Positions 7,597-14,966 of a stretch of 28,113 bases of DNA are shown here, one piece after another. The translations under genes were made by a program, and so were the position numbers. Numbering within the stretch: position 1 is the stretch's first letter; each line of letters starts with the position of its first letter. The notes under the pieces are model-generated. The model searched no databases and was not told where the DNA came from. It saw only the letters and a list, made by a program, of their open reading frames with translations. Source of the DNA: JACPSX01 sp035288405 [NCBI: bacterium] (GTDB lineage: Bacteria > JACPSX01); the NCBI GenBank assembly GCA_035288405.1, contig DATEAK010000290.1, forward strand, positions 1-28,113, written 5' to 3'.

Positions 7597-9500
7597 AGAG
7601 AGTCCGCCTGCGACAGCCCTGGAGTCTGAGAGGACGGGTCCTTTTCCTGGTGAGCGTCGGGATGCTCGTGGTCTTTTCGTTGATCGGTGTATCCAGTTAC
7701 GTGAGTGTGAAAGAAAACTCGCGGCAAATTCTTCAAGAACGACTGAACCTGGCGGAGACGGCTGCTGCCCACCTGGATTTCATCTTGCAGGAAAACTTAA
7801 ACCATCTCGTAGAAATCCCATTTGCCCGCGGGTTCGATCTGGGAGATCGGGACTGGAGACCGGAAAGGGAGGCGCTGCGGGATGCCTACCTCCACTCGAT
7901 TTTCACGGGCGGCATTTTTCTGTTGGACTCGAGCGGTCAAATTCTCATCCGGGAGCCTCAAGGAGCGGGTCCTGTGCGACGGGATTTCCTTTCCTTCGCG
8001 CCTATCGCCAAGGCATTTCAGGAACGTAGGCTCTACGTATCGGATCTTCTCCCGGGGGCTCCTGAAGGCCGCTACGTGATTTGGGCCCTGGTGCCGGTCC
8101 GGGGCCGGGCAGGGGAAAGAATTGGAGCGCTCATTGGAGAGATTGATCCCGGAGCGCCACGGCTCCAGGAAGCAATCGCCACAGTCCAGTTGGGGAAGTC
8201 AGGGTATATCGATGTCGTAGACAGCACAGGACTCGTGTTGGCCTCCTCTCGGTCCGAGCGACTGTTCTCAGCGGAAGATCATAGGGAAACCTTGAGTGGC
8301 CTCCTACGCACTCGCCAACCTCAGGTCGGGACTTGCCATGATTGCCATACGAGCGCCCATCTGGGGGAGAGGGAAACCGAGATTATGGCCTTTGCTCCCC
8401 TGCGCTCTGCTTCCTGGGGAATGAACATCCGCCAGCCGGAGCGGGAGTTGGGGACCTCTCCATTCCTATGGAGCTGGCGCTTCGTGGGCATGGGAACTGT
8501 CCTTATGCTCATGGCGTTGATCGTGGGATGGGGAATCTCTCAGAGCATTCTGAAACCGACGGCAACGCTGACTCGCGCAGCCCGGCAGATCTCTAGTGGG
8601 GACCTCGATTCACCGATTCCCAACCTGGGCAGTGATGAGATTGGAGAACTGGGACGATGTTTCGAGACCATGCGACTTCGCTTGAAGGAGTCGCTCGAGG
8701 AAGTCCGGGAGTGGAACCGCCAGCTCGAACGCCGGGTGGCGGAACGGACACTGGAGCTGGAAGAGAGAAATCAGGAGCTCTCGCGTCTTCTGCAAGAAAA
8801 TGCGACTCTCTACGCGCAGGTTCGCGAGAAAGAAGCATTGCGTGGAGAACTGCTGCACAAAGTCATTAACGCGCAGGAAGAGGAGCGCAAGCGGATCTCC
8901 AGAGAACTTCACGATGAGACCAGCCAATCCCTGACGGCTCTTCTCCTTTCCTTGGAAGCAGCGCTGGCTTCCCTGCCGGGAGGAAAAACCCGGGAACGTG
9001 TTTTGACCAGCAAGGGCCTGGCGCTGAGGGCTCTGGACGGAGTGCACCAGCTGATTGCAGGTCTCCGTCCCTCGGTTCTGGATGATCTGGGACTCCAATC
9101 CGCTGTGCGCTGGGTGGCTGAACAAACCCTCGCTTCTTCCCGTGTAACTCTGCACTACGAAGTGACTGGAGTCGAGCGACGGCTGCCGAGTGAGGTGGAG
9201 ACCGTGGTCTTTCGTGTCGTTCAGGAGGCCATCACAAACGTGGTTCGACATGCGAAGGCTGAAACGGTCATGGTTTCCCTGGAATTTTCCGAGGAAACCG
9301 TCGCAGTGGAAATCGAAGACGACGGTCAGGGCTTCGACGTTCGTGAAGGCATGAAATTAAGCGTGGGGGGACGAGGCTGGGGACTTATGGGGATGCAAGA
9401 ACGGGTAAGCCTGTGCGGGGGCGAGCTGGCCATCGATTCTGCTCCTGGAAGAGGAACCCGCGTCCGGCTTTCGATCCCTGTCCCGGCGGAGGTGTGCTGA
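7593..9500 (+). CDS. NarX-type sensor histidine kinase with a periplasmic c-type heme motif
   Basis: A 635-residue membrane kinase pairing with the NarL-type regulator one base downstream. Order: membrane helix (about 15-37), Cache-like extracytoplasmic domain (about 40-290), second helix (about 294-316), HAMP (about 317-370), coiled coil, HisKA_3 with phospho-acceptor His440 (SRELHDETSQSL), and HATPase_c with EDDGQGF and GWGLMGMQERV. The notable feature is CHDCH at 248-252 in the extracytoplasmic domain, a canonical CxxCH for covalent heme c. Heme-c sensor domains are known from Geobacter chemoreceptors, so this kinase may read periplasmic redox state or bind a gas. Its GTG start overlaps the preceding stop and is preceded by GGGAGGAGG. 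Confidence 0.93.
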   Translation: MKRVRLRQPWSLRGRVLFLVSVGMLVVFSLIGVSSYVSVKENSRQILQERLNLAETAAAHLDFILQENLNHLVEIPFARGFDLGDRDWRPEREALRDAYLHSIFTGGIFLLDSSGQILIREPQGAGPVRRDFLSFAPIAKAFQERRLYVSDLLPGAPEGRYVIWALVPVRGRAGERIGALIGEIDPGAPRLQEAIATVQLGKSGYIDVVDSTGLVLASSRSERLFSAEDHRETLSGLLRTRQPQVGTCHDCHTSAHLGERETEIMAFAPLRSASWGMNIRQPERELGTSPFLWSWRFVGMGTVLMLMALIVGWGISQSILKPTATLTRAARQISSGDLDSPIPNLGSDEIGELGRCFETMRLRLKESLEEVREWNRQLERRVAERTLELEERNQELSRLLQENATLYAQVREKEALRGELLHKVINAQEEERKRISRELHDETSQSLTALLLSLEAALASLPGGKTRERVLTSKGLALRALDGVHQLIAGLRPSVLDDLGLQSAVRWVAEQTLASSRVTLHYEVTGVERRLPSEVETVVFRVVQEAITNVVRHAKAETVMVSLEFSEETVAVEIEDDGQGFDVREGMKLSVGGRGWGLMGMQERVSLCGGELAIDSAPGRGTRVRLSIPVPAEVC

Positions 9501-9501
9501 C

Positions 9502-10155
9502 ATGGCAAAGATTCGGGTGCTCATTGCCGATGACCACGCCCTGCTTCGGGAAGGGATCAAGGCCTTGCTGGGATCCTTCACGGATATCGAGGTCGTGGGG
9601 GAAGCCTGCGACGGGAGAGAAGCGATCGAGAAGGTGAAGACCCTGAGCCCTCACGTGGTTCTAATGGATATTGCGATGCCGGGCCTGGGGGGCCTGGAAG
9701 CCACCTTGGAGATCCGCAAGAATGCGCCGGAGACTCGGATCTTGATTCTGACCCAATACGATAACAAGGAATATGTTTACCGCTTTCTGAAGGCGGGCGC
9801 AGCCGGCTACGTCCTCAAGAAAGCTGCCGCCGCCGAACTCGTGGATGCAATCCGCGCCATCTACCGGGGAGAAGCATTCCTGCATCCGTCCATCGCCCAA
9901 GAGGTGATTTTGGGATTCCTAAACCGCTCGGAACCGCTGGACAGGGACACCTACGAAAGCCTCACGGACCGCGAAAAGCAGGTCTTTAAGCTGGTGGCGG
10001 AGGGCTATACGAACCGCGAGATTGCAGAATCTTTAGGGATCAGCGTAAAGACGGCGATGGCGCACCACACCAATGTCATGCAAAAGCTTGGCTTCCATAA
10101 CCGCACGGAACTCGTGAAGTACGCAATACAGAGGGGAGTAATTCAGGTGGAGTAG
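9502..10155 (+). CDS. NarL/FixJ-family response regulator
   Basis: A 217-residue DNA-binding regulator. The receiver domain (about 4-120) has the acidic DD pair at 10-11, phospho-acceptor Asp56 (VVLMDIAMPG) and the conserved lysine in YVLKKAA. A LuxR-type helix-turn-helix follows (about 150-210), with LTDREKQVFKLVAEGYTNREIAESLGIS split across the recognition helices and SVKTAMAHHTNVMQKL after it. The gene starts one base after the heme-motif kinase stop, so the pair forms a two-component system of the NarXL kind. Unlike the two NtrC-type regulators in the window it has no AAA+ domain and would act on ordinary sigma-70-type promoters. Targets cannot be read from the sequence. Confidence 0.95.
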   Translation: MAKIRVLIADDHALLREGIKALLGSFTDIEVVGEACDGREAIEKVKTLSPHVVLMDIAMPGLGGLEATLEIRKNAPETRILILTQYDNKEYVYRFLKAGAAGYVLKKAAAAELVDAIRAIYRGEAFLHPSIAQEVILGFLNRSEPLDRDTYESLTDREKQVFKLVAEGYTNREIAESLGISVKTAMAHHTNVMQKLGFHNRTELVKYAIQRGVIQVE

Positions 10156-10295
10156 GAAGCAAAACGGGGACTTTAAAGGCTGGAATTAGGGTCCTCACCC
10201 GATGGGGCGAAGAAGAACGGGGCGGTACATTAGAGACGAGAAGAGAGAAGGGCGACCCCACGAAGGGGGGAGGGGAGCCGGAAAGGAGTACCGCC

Positions 10296-10766
10296 ATGGT
10301 CCGCTACGAAGCAGGTGAACTGGTGAGAAACGGTTTCTACTTCAATCGATCCTCCGCCGAGTTTATTCGGGTGAGCACTCCCTGGGGAAATCTTCCCTGG
10401 GACGCCGCTGGGGAGTTTTTCCGGGTTCCGGGGATTCTCGTAGTCGCCCTGGCTCCCGTGATCGGCGGCCTCTTTGTCATGTTCCTTCCCTTTATCGCCT
10501 TTGCGATGGTTCTCAGCCTCGCGGCTAAGGGGGTCGGGAGGGCAGGCCAGTGGATCAGTCAGCAAGCTCTGGCCTTGTTGATTCCTCAGTGGAGACCCGG
10601 CGAGTCTTACCTGGCACGCCTGGGAACCCGCCGCCCAAAGCGAGCAGAGAAGGGAAGTGGGGCGGAGAAAAATCCGGCTGCTCAGCAGGATCGTGAACCG
10701 GAATCCGGAATTGAGGACTTGGCCCGCGAAATTGAGCGCAAGCGCCGCGAGGGTCAGGAGGGGTAG
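10296..10766 (+). CDS. Hypothetical small membrane protein
   Basis: A 156-residue product with an N-terminal soluble stretch (about 1-45; YFNRSSAEFIRVSTPWG), a membrane hairpin of two hydrophobic helices (about 47-80), a short amphipathic stretch and a highly charged, probably cytoplasmic tail ending in REIERKRREG. I do not recognise a family. A good ribosome site (GAAAGGAG, 10281-10288) sets the ATG. It is 11 bases upstream of the nonaheme cytochrome gene. Its position before a cytochrome c/cytochrome b pair parallels the duplicated membrane protein at 3395 before the first pair, although the sequences look unrelated. Confidence 0.75.
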   Translation: MVRYEAGELVRNGFYFNRSSAEFIRVSTPWGNLPWDAAGEFFRVPGILVVALAPVIGGLFVMFLPFIAFAMVLSLAAKGVGRAGQWISQQALALLIPQWRPGESYLARLGTRRPKRAEKGSGAEKNPAAQQDREPESGIEDLAREIERKRREGQEG

Positions 10767-10777
10767 GAGATCGGTGG

Positions 10778-11947
10778 ATGGGAATTCATGAGACTCTGAC
10801 TTTGAGGTTGGGGTCCTTGCGAAGGGAATGGAAGAAAAGATGGTTATGGCAGAGGAGGCGGATCCTCTGCCTGGCGGCGGGGGGAGCGGCTATGGCCCTA
10901 CTGGGGATGCCCCCCCTTCCAGTGGGACCACCCCCGCCAGCCTTTGCTTCAGGCACAGGGGATACGGGCCAGTCCGCGGCGGAAGTTTGTCTGGGATGTC
11001 ATGGCTCCGAAGGAATGACCCTATCTTTTCCGAGCGGGGAAACCGTCTCCTTACTGGTGGACCCGCAAAAGTTCGCGAGCTCCGTTCATGGCAAGAGCCT
11101 CAATTGCACGGATTGCCATACGGGCGCTCAAGAGATACCTCATCCCCAGCTCAAAGTGAAAAGTCGCAGGGAATACACTTTGGCTCAATATGAAAGCTGC
11201 AAGCGTTGCCACTTCGCGAATTACACCAAAACGCTGGATAGCGTCCATTTTGATCTGATTTCCAAAGGGGAGATGAGAGCCCCGATCTGTATGGATTGCC
11301 ACGGGGCTCACGACATCCAAAGGTCCGGAGAACACCGAGCGAGGATTTCTCAAACCTGCGCCCGCTGCCACGGGGAGATCTATGCGAGCTACAGCCGCAG
11401 CGTGCACGGGAAGGCCATTCTGAACGGGGGAAATACCGATGTGCCGGTTTGCACCGATTGCCACCAGAGTCACAGCATCGAAGATCCCCGCACGGCGTCC
11501 TTCCGGCTCCGCATTCCTGACCTGTGCGCCAGCTGCCACAGCGATAAGGTCCGCATGAAGAAGTACGGTATCTCGACCAATGTCCTGGACACCTACCTGG
11601 AGGATTTTCATGGGATGACAATTGCCCTCTACCGTAAGCAGGGATTTACCCAAAAGGCACTGCAGGCGGTGTGCACGGACTGCCATGGGATTCACGACAT
11701 CCAGCCGACGACCGGTCCTGGTTCTCTGGCGATGAAGGCAAACCTGGTCAAGGTGTGCCAGAGATGCCACGGCAATGTATCTGAGAATTTCCCGGCTGCC
11801 TGGCTTTCCCACTACGAGCCCAGCCCCAAGAAATTCCCGCTGGTTTATTACGTCAAGCTGATGTACCGGATCTTCATCCCCTTTGTCATCGGGGGGCTGA
11901 TTCTTCACATCATCCTCCACGTCTGGAGAATGGCTACAAACCGCTAA
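10778..11947 (+). CDS. Membrane-anchored nonaheme c-type cytochrome
   Basis: A 389-residue periplasmic cytochrome. An unusually long, arginine-rich N-terminus leads into a signal sequence (about 27-57). Nine CxxCH motifs follow: CLGCH, CTDCH, CKRCH, CMDCH, CARCH, CTDCH, CASCH, CTDCH, CQRCH. A C-terminal membrane helix (about 364-384) anchors it. Repeats of SVHGK...CTDCHQSH type supply distal histidines. The GISTNVLDTYLEDFHG stretch aligns with LNTNVVPTYRDSFHG of the heptaheme protein at 4144, showing common ancestry with two extra hemes here. The heme number and the cytochrome b gene that follows resemble Geobacter CbcL in split form. The likely role is quinone-linked electron transfer to periplasmic carriers. 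GGAG upstream of ATG 10778 supports the start. Confidence 0.93.
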   Translation: MGIHETLTLRLGSLRREWKKRWLWQRRRILCLAAGGAAMALLGMPPLPVGPPPPAFASGTGDTGQSAAEVCLGCHGSEGMTLSFPSGETVSLLVDPQKFASSVHGKSLNCTDCHTGAQEIPHPQLKVKSRREYTLAQYESCKRCHFANYTKTLDSVHFDLISKGEMRAPICMDCHGAHDIQRSGEHRARISQTCARCHGEIYASYSRSVHGKAILNGGNTDVPVCTDCHQSHSIEDPRTASFRLRIPDLCASCHSDKVRMKKYGISTNVLDTYLEDFHGMTIALYRKQGFTQKALQAVCTDCHGIHDIQPTTGPGSLAMKANLVKVCQRCHGNVSENFPAAWLSHYEPSPKKFPLVYYVKLMYRIFIPFVIGGLILHIILHVWRMATNR

Positions 11948-11965
11948 GGGATCGGAGAAGGGTCC

Positions 11966-12805
11966 ATGGAGAAGGTGGAAACCATGCTGACCGAAAAGGA
12001 AACCGAAAAGCCGCAGGTTCCTGAGTTTGTTGTGCGCTTCAGTGTGTTGCAACGTCTTGAGCATTTCGTAGCCATGTTTCTGTTCCTGGTTCTGGCCGTC
12101 ACCGGACTGCCCCAGAAGTTTTACCAGGCCTCCTGGGCCCAATGGACGATCATCTTTCTGGGTGGGATCGATTGGGTGCGGATCATCCACCGAGCCTCGG
12201 GAATTCTCTTTGCGCTGCTGGCAGTGATGCATCTGGGAACGATTCTGGTAGGTGTGCTCGCGGGTCGGATCAAGCCCATTCTGATTCCAACGCTGAAAGA
12301 CTTTCGTGATGCCATCCAGCAGCTCCGCTACTATGTGGGACTTTCGGACGAGCATCCGCAGTTTGACCGCTACGACTACAAGCAGAAGTTCGAATACTGG
12401 GGGCTGGCCTTTGGCGGAATGGTGATGATCACTACGGGATTTATCCTCTACTTACCCAACTTGGCGACTATGTATCTGACGGGAGAGCTTGTTCCGGCTG
12501 CCAAGGTCGCGCATAGCAACGAAGGGTTGCTGGCTTTCCTGGTGGTGATCATCTGGCACATGTATGGGACTCACTTGAATCCGGATGTCTTCCCCATGGA
12601 CACCAGCATTTTTACGGGAAAGATCTCCCGCGAGCGGATGCTCCATGAACACCCCCTGGAGCTTCTGCGGAGTTCCGCTTCCGGCTCCCATCCAATGGAC
12701 GGAGGAAAAGGCCGCTCTCTGGAGCCGCAGTTGGCGGCAAGCGCGCCCGCGAGGCTGCAATCTGCCAACACTCCGGATCAGTCCCGAGAGATATCCTCTG
12801 AATAG
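11966..12805 (+). CDS. Diheme cytochrome b, HydC/FdnI family (second copy)
   Basis: A 279-residue integral membrane cytochrome b, paralogous to the one at 5157. Conserved histidines lie in LQRLEHF, IIHRASG, AVMHLG, VAHSNEG and IWHMYGTHLNPDVFP. The loop with PTLKDFRDAIQQLRYYVGL matches SLKDLRDLYDNIRFYLGL of the first copy. A hydrophilic N-terminus of about 25 residues and a Ser/Pro-rich C-terminus are extra. The gene lies 18 bases after the nonaheme gene, with GGAGAAGGG as the ribosome site, and should supply its membrane electron entry point to the menaquinone pool. It is the last gene of the plus-strand block and faces the minus-strand UspA operon. I see no clear terminator in the 107-base convergent gap. 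Confidence 0.92.
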   Translation: MEKVETMLTEKETEKPQVPEFVVRFSVLQRLEHFVAMFLFLVLAVTGLPQKFYQASWAQWTIIFLGGIDWVRIIHRASGILFALLAVMHLGTILVGVLAGRIKPILIPTLKDFRDAIQQLRYYVGLSDEHPQFDRYDYKQKFEYWGLAFGGMVMITTGFILYLPNLATMYLTGELVPAAKVAHSNEGLLAFLVVIIWHMYGTHLNPDVFPMDTSIFTGKISRERMLHEHPLELLRSSASGSHPMDGGKGRSLEPQLAASAPARLQSANTPDQSREISSE

Positions 12806-12912
12806 GTCCCGAGAAGGTGAGAAGAAGCGGGAGAAACCAATCCTTTAGTCTTCTGCTTGAAAGCCGGTATTGGGATCTGAACGCGAATCCCTGGGGATCC
12901 CGTAGCGGAGGA

Positions 12913-13323
12913 TTAGATGAAGCTCTGGTGGGCGAAGACTCTTTTAATGAGAGATTCTTCTCGGGGCTCTACATAACGTCTGATGAGAACACCCTGTGCA
13001 TCCGTGACGGCATAAGCCACGTTGTCTTTGACGGTGCAGCTTCCCGAGTTACAATCAGCGGTGTAAATGACCAGAGCGTAAAGATTCTTTTCCGGGTGGT
13101 AAAAGAGCCCTGCAACGTAGTGCCCTTCCACTTGGACGATACTGTTGGGAAGAAAAGTGAACTCTCTGACAAACTCCCAAGGATCGCCGACTTCCGCTTT
13201 GAGAATTGCCGGCGCGATCAGGACGAATGATAAGATGACGCAGGCCAGAGCCAGCTTCCAGAAACGATAGCTTCCAGCCCCGTTAGGCAAACACTCGGGA
13301 GTTTCCCTTTCTTTACTTCTCAC
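12913..13323 (-). CDS. Hypothetical exported or membrane-anchored small protein
   Basis: A 136-residue product with a positively charged N-terminus, a hydrophobic helix (about 22-42, ending ILKAEV, a plausible signal or anchor), and a compact extracytoplasmic domain. The domain has only two cysteines (DCNSGSC), which could form a disulfide, and a strand-rich pattern around VEGHYVAGLFYHPEKNLYALVIY. I do not recognise a family. The GTG start is preceded by AGAGGAG, which lies just after the CBS gene stop, so it is the third gene of the minus-strand operon. A plus-strand frame overlaps it (12817-13230) but has no ribosome site and no family features. Confidence 0.72.
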   Translation of the reverse strand: MRSKERETPECLPNGAGSYRFWKLALACVILSFVLIAPAILKAEVGDPWEFVREFTFLPNSIVQVEGHYVAGLFYHPEKNLYALVIYTADCNSGSCTVKDNVAYAVTDAQGVLIRRYVEPREESLIKRVFAHQSFI

Positions 13324-13335
13324 GAAAATCTCCTC

Positions 13336-13749
13336 TCATGCGGCCATCAGTGAGGCCAGGACCAAGACCAGATCCGTTTGGGTCAGGATCCCCACGACCG
13401 AACCCTTCTTAACTACCGGCAGACAGGAAATTTTCCGGTCGAGCATGACCTTCGCAGCTGCAGCCAGCGAGGTGTGAGTCATGGTTGTAACGACCTTCCG
13501 GGTCATGAACTCTTTCACCTTGACTTTATCAAGGAGGTAGTTGAGTTCCCAGATACTGAGGCTCGTCGCATCCGAGGGCCAAACGCGCCGGATGTCCCGG
13601 TCGGTCACCAAGCCCACCAGCAGGCCGTCACGTACAACCGGCAGATGCCGAATATTGCTGCGGCGCATAATCTCCCGCACTTCGCTTAGGGAGGTTTCCG
13701 GAGTTACGGTGAGAACGTCTCGGGTCATACGGTCAGCAACGGTTTCCAT
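13336..13749 (-). CDS. Two-CBS-domain protein
   Basis: A 137-residue cytoplasmic protein made only of a tandem CBS pair (Bateman module). Domain 1 is about 5-60 (DRMTRDVLTVTPETSLSEV, then RHLPVVRDGLLVGLVTDRD). Domain 2 is about 78-135 (EFMTRKVVTTMTHTSLAAA, then SCLPVVKKGSVVGILTQTD). Such modules bind adenine nucleotides and report energy charge to partners. ATG 13749 is chosen because AAGGTGG precedes it by 6 bases and this avoids the 61-base overlap with the upstream gene that the longer reading frame would need. It lies 11 bases after the UspA-like gene and is probably co-transcribed with it. Confidence 0.9.
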   Translation of the reverse strand: METVADRMTRDVLTVTPETSLSEVREIMRRSNIRHLPVVRDGLLVGLVTDRDIRRVWPSDATSLSIWELNYLLDKVKVKEFMTRKVVTTMTHTSLAAAAKVMLDRKISCLPVVKKGSVVGILTQTDLVLVLASLMAA

Positions 13750-13760
13750 GATTTTCCACC

Positions 13761-14285
13761 TTAGGCGGCTTTCGCCATTGTTTCTTTCCCTGCTCGATGG
13801 CCAACGACCAGGACCGGGCAAGGAGACTTGCGGACGAGCTTCTCAGCAGCGCTTCCCTGTATCGCAAGAGAGAAACCCCTGCGTTGATGGCTGCCGACGA
13901 TGAGGACGCTCGCCTTTACCTGGGAAGCTGTCGCGATAATCTCGCTCAGAGGATCGCCGATGCTGATCAATACTTCCGTCTGCTTCTTCAGATCGTATGG
14001 AATCTGGTTCTCAAGGTAGGTCCTCTTTTCCTCGCGTTCCCGCGAAAGCTCCTGGCGGCGGGAGAACAGGGATAGGGTATACGGATCCAACCAGTAAGCT
14101 TCGAGGGTCCGGGAATATTCCTCGAAGTTTTCGGGGAGATATCGATCGGCCGGGGACCCCTGGAGCACATGGAGAACGATGAGTTTCGATTCATCTGAAC
14201 GGGCGGTTTCAAAAGCGTATTCCAAAGCCTGCTCCGACGCCTCCGTCAAATCAGTCGCTACTAAAATCGTGTCGTAGAGTTTCAT
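13761..14285 (-). CDS. UspA-family universal stress protein
   Basis: A 174-residue cytoplasmic protein. It begins with the typical ILVATDLTEASEQALEYA strand-helix and ends with VLIVGSHQRRGFSLAIQGSAAEKLVRKSPCPVLVV. The usual ATP-binding signature G-x2-G-x9-G-S is altered to G-x2-Q-x9-G-S, so nucleotide binding may be weakened or lost. It is somewhat longer than a minimal UspA because of a charged helical insertion (about 60-95). It leads a minus-strand operon with a CBS protein and an exported protein. A clear AAGGAGG ribosome site precedes the ATG, and a sigma-54 promoter lies 41 bases upstream of it. Universal stress proteins are often linked to anaerobic or starvation adaptation; the specific role here is unknown. 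Confidence 0.92.
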   Translation of the reverse strand: MKLYDTILVATDLTEASEQALEYAFETARSDESKLIVLHVLQGSPADRYLPENFEEYSRTLEAYWLDPYTLSLFSRRQELSREREEKRTYLENQIPYDLKKQTEVLISIGDPLSEIIATASQVKASVLIVGSHQRRGFSLAIQGSAAEKLVRKSPCPVLVVGHRAGKETMAKAA

Positions 14286-14325
14286 GTTTTTCCTCCTTTT
14301 TCTTATTCACCTGTTCTCTAGAGTG

Positions 14326-14341
14326 ATCAAGATTCATGCCA
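14326..14341 (-). promoter_or_regulatory. Sigma-54 promoter for the UspA-CBS operon
   Basis: Read on the minus strand the sequence is TGGCATGAATCTTGAT, which matches TGGCACG-N4-TTGCW with correct spacing; it differs at two places (T for C at -22, A for C in the -12 GC). The start site would fall near 14314, leaving a short leader with AAGGAGG before the UspA gene. Paired palindromes about 95-140 bases upstream strengthen the call. Confidence 0.62.
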
Positions 14342-14433
14342 TCCTCCCGATCCGAAGAGAATCTCGAAGGCCTGGAATTTCAATGGATAATAGTTATGGC
14401 TCGGACGCTGATACGGGGACTGTGAGGAAAGGT

Positions 14434-14469
14434 ATTCCATGGCGGAATGACGGGGTTCCACAGTGGAAT
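14434..14469. promoter_or_regulatory. Paired enhancer-type operators (TTCCA-N3-YGGAA)
   Basis: ATTCCATGGCGGAAT (14434-14448) and GTTCCACAGTGGAAT (14455-14469) are two 15-base palindromes of the form TTCCA-N3-YGGAA. Their centres (14441 and 14462) are 21 bases apart, two helical turns. They lie upstream of the minus-strand sigma-54 promoter at 14326-14341 at a distance normal for enhancer sites. The motif differs from the operators at 3120 and 26808, so a third activator, possibly encoded elsewhere, may bind. They could also serve the plus-strand gene at 14747. Confidence 0.62.
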
Positions 14470-14705
14470 CTAAGAGAGGAGGCTTCGTTGCTCACTTTTA
14501 CCGCTTCAGGTGAGTGCATTGGCCGGCGTTCGTGCGCTGTATTCTGTCCGCGGACACTGGAACTTTCCCTTTTTTCGGAGCCTGCGGAGACAGAAATCCC
14601 GAGTTGAGTTATTTTTCTACACTGGGTCAATTGCCCCATGAAAATAAAACAGCCGCATTATTTACGACCAGCGGATACGAGAGTACTTTGCAGTCGACAA
14701 TTGCA

Positions 14706-14731
14706 CTAAAGGGGACATAGCGATCCTTTAG
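14706..14731 (+). promoter_or_regulatory. Inverted repeat just upstream of the small DNA-binding gene
   Basis: CTAAAGG (14706-14712) and CCTTTAG (14725-14731) form a perfect 7-base inverted repeat with a 12-base spacer. It ends 4 bases before the AGGAGGA ribosome site of the gene at 14747. It could be an autoregulatory operator or a weak leader hairpin. I see no convincing sigma-70 promoter in this stretch. Confidence 0.4.
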
Positions 14732-14746
14732 TAGCAGGAGGACCGG

Positions 14747-14953
14747 ATGAAAGCAGCCGCCAAGAGCAAAAGGTTTCTTTCCCGGGCGGAGGTGGCTGAA
14801 ATCTTCGAAGTCTCTCCGAATACAGTGGCACGCTGGGCTCGTGCCGGCAAGTTGCCTTACGTACTTACACTGGGTGGGCGAAGGCGTTACGATCGGCTGG
14901 AGATTATGAAATTAGCGGACGACCTAGGTCGGAATGCGAAACAGAGTACCTAA
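14747..14953 (+). CDS. Small MerR/excisionase-family (BldC-like) DNA-binding protein
   Basis: A 68-residue protein consisting only of a winged helix-turn-helix. SRAEVAEIFEVSPNTVARWARAG is the helix-turn-helix, and KLPYVLTLGGRRRYDRLEI is the wing typical of MerR-type, BldC and excisionase domains. There is no effector domain. A strong ribosome site (AGGAGGA) precedes ATG 14747. It stands alone between the UspA operon promoter and the MopB cluster and could regulate either. No integrase or other phage gene is nearby, so an excisionase role is unlikely. Confidence 0.88.
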   Translation: MKAAAKSKRFLSRAEVAEIFEVSPNTVARWARAGKLPYVLTLGGRRRYDRLEIMKLADDLGRNAKQST

Positions 14954-14966
14954 GGTACGGTTTTTT
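14946..14966 (+). terminator. Possible intrinsic terminator
   Basis: GTACC-TAA-GGTAC is a 5-base stem with a 3-base loop that includes the stop codon of the 14747 gene. GG and a run of six T residues follow. The stem is short, so efficiency is uncertain. Confidence 0.45.

Noticed and set aside
10202-10318. 38-codon plus-strand frame before the small membrane-protein gene
   Set aside because: Arg/Gly-rich, no ribosome site, and it runs into the next gene out of frame.
11051-12355. Long minus-strand open frame (434 codons) opposite the nonaheme and cytochrome b genes
   Set aside because: It is antisense to two clear genes, its composition mirrors their codon pattern, and no motif or ribosome site supports it.
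12806-12912. Bidirectional terminator between convergent genes
   Set aside because: Only a weak GGGAT/ATCCC stem with a 10-base loop and no T-run on either strand.
12817-13230. Plus-strand frame over the exported-protein gene
   Set aside because: The minus-strand gene has a good ribosome site, signal sequence and operon position; the plus frame has none.
14747-14953. Excisionase of an integrated element
   Set aside because: No integrase, attachment-site repeat, tRNA or phage gene is visible around it.
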